In this document: piece by piece, positions 6,403 through 9,735 of the stretch | How the letters are laid out: each line of letters opens with the position of its first letter | How positions within the stretch are numbered: position 1 is the first letter of the stretch | NCBI GenBank assembly: GCA_945946715.1 | Contig: CAMEWU010000078.1 | Coordinates: 1-9,735, forward strand | From: an uncultured Clostridium sp. | GTDB lineage: Bacteria; Bacillota; Clostridia; Lachnospirales; Lachnospiraceae | DNA: 9,735 nucleotides | Direction of reading: 5' to 3' | Program-made: the position numbers and the translations under genes | The notes under the pieces: model-generated | What the model saw: the letters and a program-made list of their open reading frames with translations, nothing else | What the model was told of the DNA's origin: nothing | Databases searched by the model: none

Positions 6403-7387
6403 CTTCGTTCTCCTTCCAATAATCCGGTGTTACATCCCGATTCAGATTCTCCAACATCTGTCTGTCACTGCGAATGGTAGCACAAGCAACGGTTGTCAGC
6501 ATATTTCCGGTAATCGTGGCAGATGCACCCGACTGAAAAGCAAGTTCACCATCGTTGGTCAATAATGCACGTCCTGCCGCCAGACGAATATTAGCCAATG
6601 GATTAATATAACGGAAAAAGGCAATGGTTCTCAAAATCTCTTCCTCCGTCAACTGTGGAAGATGTTCCAGGGGTGTCCCCGGAATAGGCATTAATGCATT
6701 AATAGGAATAGAATCTATGCCAAGTTCAGCCAGACTGATTGCCATATCCAATCGGTCTTCCCAAGTTTCCCCCATACCGATAATACCGCCGGAGCAGGCA
6801 CACATCCCCTCGGCTTTTACTTTTTTCAGAGTTTCAATCTTCTGTTCATAGGTATGCGTGGTACAGATATTGGGAAAATTCCGTTTTGAGGTTTCAATGT
6901 TGTGATGATAGCTGGTCACACCTGCCTCATGGAGTCGATGAAGCTGTTCTTCATCTAAAAATCCCATAGACGCACACAGGTCAATCTTACATTCCCGATG
7001 CATGATTTCAAAGGCATGAATCGCCTTCTCAAATTCCTCTCCGCTAAGTGACCTGCCTGCCGTCACAATCGAGAAACGGTCAACGCCCTCACTTTCATGC
7101 AGTTTGCAGGCTTCCACAATCGTTTCTTCCGGCAAAAAATCGTAAACCTCACATTTCGTATGATGATGGGCCGATTGCGCACAATATTTGCAGTCCTCCG
7201 GGCACCGACCACTACGTCCGTTAATAATAGAACAAAGGTCCACCTTATCTCCAATAAAATGCGCCCGGATACGGTCTGCACCTTCACAAAGTTCTTTTAA
7301 ATCACAGGACAAAAAGAAAGACAAATCATCCTCTCTGGTAATTCTTCTTCCGTCTATAATTTCCTGTGCCAAATCTAATGCATTCAT
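6395..7387 (-). CDS. bioB: Biotin synthase (radical SAM), with an unusual auxiliary-cluster ligand set
   Basis: This radical SAM enzyme (330 residues) inserts sulfur into dethiobiotin. The SAM-cluster cysteines are C62, C66 and C69 (GRCPEDCKYCAQS). By position, E. coli C128 corresponds to C138 (DLCASMG), C188 to C198 (CACSGGIIG) and R260 to R268 (IRLAAGR). The E. coli C97 position, however, appears as S106 in RFSIVTAGR, and a second cysteine, C196, makes a CxC with C198; C133 is also extra. This suggests a non-classical auxiliary cluster rather than a dead enzyme, because all else is conserved. The start ATG 7387 follows AAGGAG seven bases upstream. It lies 57 bases after bioY, with no separate promoter evident, and overlaps bioD by 8 bases. 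Co-regulation by BirA is expected through the operator upstream of bioY. Confidence 0.94.
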   Translation of the reverse strand: MNALDLAQEIIDGRRITREDDLSFFLSCDLKELCEGADRIRAHFIGDKVDLCSIINGRSGRCPEDCKYCAQSAHHHTKCEVYDFLPEETIVEACKLHESEGVDRFSIVTAGRSLSGEEFEKAIHAFEIMHRECKIDLCASMGFLDEEQLHRLHEAGVTSYHHNIETSKRNFPNICTTHTYEQKIETLKKVKAEGMCACSGGIIGMGETWEDRLDMAISLAELGIDSIPINALMPIPGTPLEHLPQLTEEEILRTIAFFRYINPLANIRLAAGRALLTNDGELAFQSGASATITGNMLTTVACATIRSDRQMLENLNRDVTPDYWKENEDE

Positions 7388-7444
7388 ATGTATACTCCTT
7401 CCGGTAAAACTAAGTCTCTATAATAAGCATTCTCTCTTATACCA

Positions 7445-7993
7445 CTACGCCAGTTGACGGTCCCAAATCGGCTTCACTCTTTTGACCAGAACTGCTGCAA
7501 AAATACACAGACAGATGTCCCCCGGAACTGCCAAAAGAAAACAGTACAGAAACAATGGTCCAAAGGCAATTGGTGTGTTTATCACATAATTACAAATGAT
7601 ATAGTAGTAAACCATACCTACAACATAGACAATCATCAAACCGGTAAAGTTTGCCAGCAAATACCGAGGGATTGTCTTTTCTTTCATTCGTTCTGCAATC
7701 AGACCGGTTACAAAGGTGCCAATACAAAAACCAATGATATAACCGAAGCTGGGTTTCAATATATACCAAATGCCGCCCCCTTCAGAAAAAACAGGAAGTC
7801 CAATCAGCCCCAGCACCATATATACCACAACGGAAATCATTCCCTGTTTGGAACCCAAAAGCAGACCTGCCAATGTTGTAAACAGAAATTGCAAGGTAAA
7901 AGGAACCACCGGAACCGGGATCTTGATAAACGCACCGACTACAATCAGTGCAGTAAACAGACTACATAGAATTAAACTTTTTGTTTTGCTCAT
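7445..7993 (-). CDS. bioY: Biotin transporter substrate-binding (S) component BioY
   Basis: This integral membrane protein (182 residues) has about six hydrophobic segments. BioY signatures are visible: KIPVPVVPFTLQFLFTTLAGLLLG (23-46, contiguous in the gene, giving the amphipathic loop and second helix), GLPVFSEGGG (64-73) and KPSFGYIIGF (79-88). It binds biotin with high affinity and normally works with the ECF transporter ATPases and T protein; none of these are encoded nearby, so shared ECF components elsewhere are likely. It is the first gene of the bio operon. AGAGG (8001-8005) serves the ATG at 7993 with a seven-base spacer and overlaps the BirA-type operator, so uptake and synthesis are controlled together. 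Confidence 0.94.
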   Translation of the reverse strand: MSKTKSLILCSLFTALIVVGAFIKIPVPVVPFTLQFLFTTLAGLLLGSKQGMISVVVYMVLGLIGLPVFSEGGGIWYILKPSFGYIIGFCIGTFVTGLIAERMKEKTIPRYLLANFTGLMIVYVVGMVYYYIICNYVINTPIAFGPLFLYCFLLAVPGDICLCIFAAVLVKRVKPIWDRQLA

Positions 7994-8025
7994 TTGTCAA
8001 CCTCTTTTTATTATTTAGTTGACAA
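7994..8025. promoter_or_regulatory. BirA (biotin repressor) operator
   Basis: Plus strand TTGTCAAC (7994-8001), 16 bases, then GTTGACAA (8018-8025) is a perfect 8-bp inverted repeat. It has the half-site form and spacing of Firmicute BirA operators (TTGTTAAC-N14-16-GTTAACAA), with one T-to-C change in each half-site that keeps the symmetry. It covers the predicted transcription start and the bioY ribosome site, ending next to the ATG. Repression by biotinyl-AMP-bound BirA is expected. Confidence 0.85.
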
Positions 8026-8026
8026 T

Positions 8027-8054
8027 AGTATACCAAACCCACTTGGATTGTCAA
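8027..8054 (-). promoter_or_regulatory. Promoter of the bioYBDA operon
   Basis: On the minus strand a perfect -35 TTGACA (8049-8054) and -10 TATACT (8027-8032) are separated by 16 bases. Transcription should begin near 8020, inside the BirA operator. A third half-site (TTGTCAAC on the plus strand, 8048-8055) coincides with the -35. Confidence 0.8.
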
Positions 8055-8059
8055 CCGTT

Positions 8060-9079
8060 TTATTTGCTCAAGTTTACAATATGATGTAATAAGATAGATG
8101 TAATAAGCTTCCAACTTCTCTTATAAAACGAAACAAGGGCTGTAAAAAACAGTCTTACCATAACCATCGAGCAAAGTTGTAATATCATCCACAACACCGG
8201 CTGGCTGTAATCTCCTGTTACCGGTGAATTAATCTCAGCTCCATTTGGTTCTGCATAAGCAATTGCGTAAGTCGAGAATTTGTCTGTCTCAAATGTTAAA
8301 GTATAATTGGCAGAATCATATTCTGCATCAATAAACTCTGTCAGAGGAGTAGTACTTCCCTCCGAATAATGAACTCTGATGACTTTATATTCTCTGTCGT
8401 TCTTTTCAGAACGCATGTCTTCCGGAACTTCTATTGTAATGGTTATCTTGTTAGAACCGGTCTCATATAACCTACTTGGCTCATTATCACCAATTTTTTT
8501 AAAGAGCGAAAGGTCAATGAATCGAATTACAGTGTCTACCTGCTTCTTTGAAGTCAAATCCGGGTCATTGGCAATCATCTGTTCTACAATCGTATTTAAC
8601 AATTTTGTTACATTTGAATAAGGACTATTTGGATAACATGGGTATTTATATATAGTCTCAGTAGACGTAGAATCATTAATGTATTTATATGTTACTTGCC
8701 ATGACTCGACAGGGTCAACAGCCAAAGTGTTGCTACCCGTAGGTCTTATAACTTGATAAAGACCTGCAGACAATGACAATGTTTCTATACGACCTCTACT
8801 AATTTGTGTTGAATTAATTTTTTAATCACCATTATCTGCCTTTATTGAAGGATTATCCGGAAACTGTACAAAAAAACAGTAGCCATCCGAACTCACTTTA
8901 ATTAATTTAGATGCATTTCCACCATTTTCCCAAATTAATGGGGAACCCGGTGAATATTGGAAAATTATTGCTGCCTGCACCTTCATCGGCTCCGCAATTG
9001 TCACAAGGCTCACTACCATAACAAAACTCATCAGGAACGCCGTCAGCCTTTTTGTAAGTTTCTTTCCTTGTTTTTTCAT
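8060..9079 (-). pseudogene. Secreted cell-surface protein with SPxTG-type anchor, broken by one in-frame TAA
   Basis: A single reading frame of 340 codons runs from ATG 9079 (GAGGAG ten bases upstream) to TAA 8060, but codon 86 (8824-8822) is TAA. Residues 1-36 are a signal peptide (basic KKQGKKLTKR, hydrophobic AFLMSFVMVVSLVTIA, cleavage after VQA). The frame resumes directly after the stop with no shift. Later comes a block (ITITIEVPEDMR, TLTFETDKFSTYAIAYAE) like the region just before the anchor in many gut Clostridial surface proteins. SPVTGD follows (codons 285-290), then a hydrophobic segment and KRS. SPxTG resembles class-B sortase motifs. The anchor helix holds R and Q, and a 17-residue tail extends past KRS; both suggest decay. 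Only an 85-residue secreted stub would be made without suppression. A sequencing error or stop readthrough are alternatives. Confidence 0.8.
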
Positions 9080-9159
9080 ATGTTTATTGCTCCTCTCTTC
9101 TCATGTCGGATACTTTTTCTGCATCTATTCTCCATTTTTGTTACTTCTTTTCTATCAAA

Positions 9160-9233
9160 GGGCATAAAAATACCCATTTATTTCATAATTGTGTCAATTA
9201 TACAAAATAAATAGGTACTATTTGGGTACTATT
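9160..9233. promoter_or_regulatory. Structured control region upstream of the surface-protein gene
   Basis: The 168-bp gap 9080-9246 contains no gene but several ordered elements. An imperfect palindrome spans 9171-9217: TACCCATTTATTT at 9171-9183 pairs with AAATAAATAGGTA at 9205-9217 (one mismatch), and nested inside it ATAATTG (9185-9191) pairs with CAATTAT (9195-9201). A direct repeat GGTACTATT occurs at 9214-9222 and 9225-9233 (period 11). On the minus strand a perfect TATAAT (9197-9202) and a TTGACA (9192-9197) lie at the palindrome centre. A 6-bp hairpin (9160-9175) follows. The layout fits a promoter with an upstream activator repeat; the exact start site is not resolvable. Confidence 0.45.
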
Positions 9234-9246
9234 CAGTTTAATTTTG

Positions 9247-9735
9247 CTAATCTTCATAATGATATTTACAAGAATAAATAATCAAATTTATTATATCCTG
9301 CTCACTCCAGTATTCGTTAGGATAAATAGATAAATCGTCTTTATGCTTACGAATAATTCTTTGTGGCGTATCTGTATTGTCATAAACATGCATTATGTCA
9401 CATATATCAAGTAATTTCTTAATATTACTTATTGATTTATAATACCTGTCAATAACCTTTGAATTTTCTACATCGTGTCCACCAGTAGCGACCATGGATT
9501 CTATTCTTGTAATATTAATCTGAGGATCTATTGTCAGAACAAATACGCACTTAATGAAGTATCCTTCTTTTTTAGCTTTTCTTAATATATCTAGCTTATA
9601 ATCCGATGACAATACCGTTTCAAATGTAAAATCCTCTTTTTTCTCAATAGATTCATATCGCATTTTATCCACCAATATTGTAGCTTCCATATTATCCATT
9701 CCGGTTGCAGCCACAATATCATCAGCATTGGTATA
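9247..9735 (-). CDS. Zeta-toxin-like P-loop kinase, partial (N-terminus off the right edge)
   Basis: The frame is open to the window edge, giving 162 residues of the C-terminal part; the GTG at 9714 is not the true start because coding-like sequence continues upstream of it. Visible motifs are TNADDI (residues 2-7), FTFETVLSS (36-44), RKAKKEGY, a TGGHDV turn and VYDNTD. These match, in order, the parts after the Walker A motif in zeta-toxin/ZTL-type ATP-binding kinases (the NADE, FETTLS and GGHDVP blocks). Zeta proteins phosphorylate small molecules such as UDP-N-acetylglucosamine, but many ZTL-type relatives are uncharacterised stand-alone proteins. The Walker A loop and any antitoxin gene would lie beyond the edge. 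Base composition is lower in G+C than the bio genes (one 60-base sample, 9421-9480, has 16 G/C; a bioA sample, 4981-5040, has 26), which hints at horizontal origin. Confidence 0.72.
   Translation of the reverse strand, partial: YTNADDIVAATGMDNMEATILVDKMRYESIEKKEDFTFETVLSSDYKLDILRKAKKEGYFIKCVFVLTIDPQINITRIESMVATGGHDVENSKVIDRYYKSISNIKKLLDICDIMHVYDNTDTPQRIIRKHKDDLSIYPNEYWSEQDIINLIIYSCKYHYED

Noticed and set aside
7388..7444. Riboswitch or second BirA operator between bioY and bioB
   Set aside because: The 57-base gap shows only a ribosome site; no TTGTCAAC-type half-sites and no stable hairpin were seen.
8060..8779. A separate gene starting at TTG 8779
   Set aside because: It lacks a signal peptide and a well-spaced ribosome site, and is in frame with the upstream secreted N-terminus across a single TAA.
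9160..9175. Hairpin GGGTAT-TTTT-ATGCCC on the minus strand as a terminator
   Set aside because: The stem is six pairs with one wobble and only three U follow, which is too weak, and it lies upstream of the surface gene inside its leader.

Overview
The window looks like chromosome from a low-to-moderate G+C anaerobic Firmicute, most likely a gut Lachnospiraceae-type Clostridium. The grounds are strong AGGAGG-type ribosome sites, ferredoxin-rich redox enzymes, a BirA-type operator on a bioY-bioB-bioD-bioA operon, and a surface protein with an SPxTG sorting motif. All ten genes and the one pseudogene lie on the minus strand, so transcription runs from high to low coordinates. No tRNA, rRNA, CRISPR array, insertion sequence or phage gene was seen.

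Read in the direction of transcription, the right edge (9735-9247) holds the C-terminal part of a zeta-toxin-like P-loop kinase, which is more AT-rich than the rest. A 168-bp non-coding stretch (9080-9246) follows, with a nested palindrome and a tandem 9-bp repeat. Next is a secreted, probably wall-anchored surface protein (9079-8060) broken by one in-frame TAA. Directly after it is a clear promoter/BirA operator driving bioY, bioB, bioD and bioA (7993-4526). The last three of these are translationally coupled or nearly so. The operon makes biotin from KAPA (7-keto-8-aminopelargonate) and imports biotin; the genes for making KAPA are not here.

Then a separate promoter, with two TGATATCA palindromes on its -10, drives a two-gene unit: an SPFH/band-7 membrane protein and a small ribbon-helix-helix protein (4449-3243). 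A LuxR-type regulator with an N-terminal sensor-like region (3133-2384) follows. After it comes an operon (2209 to beyond the left edge) encoding a 2Fe-2S protein, an FAD oxidoreductase with a ferredoxin insert, and a BFD-type 2Fe-2S protein. Together these look like a split version of the alpha subunit of sarcosine oxidase/hydroxyproline dehydrogenase-type enzymes. A good sigma-A promoter for this operon lies upstream of a strong intrinsic terminator, which in turn sits just before the first ribosome site, so the operon may be controlled by attenuation.

The most notable points are the leader terminator; a biotin synthase with serine where a classical [2Fe-2S] cysteine ligand should be; the SPFH/ribbon-helix-helix pair with an operator-like repeat; the three-half-site BirA operator; and the single nonsense codon in the surface protein. 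Nothing here can be claimed as a wholly new system from sequence alone.
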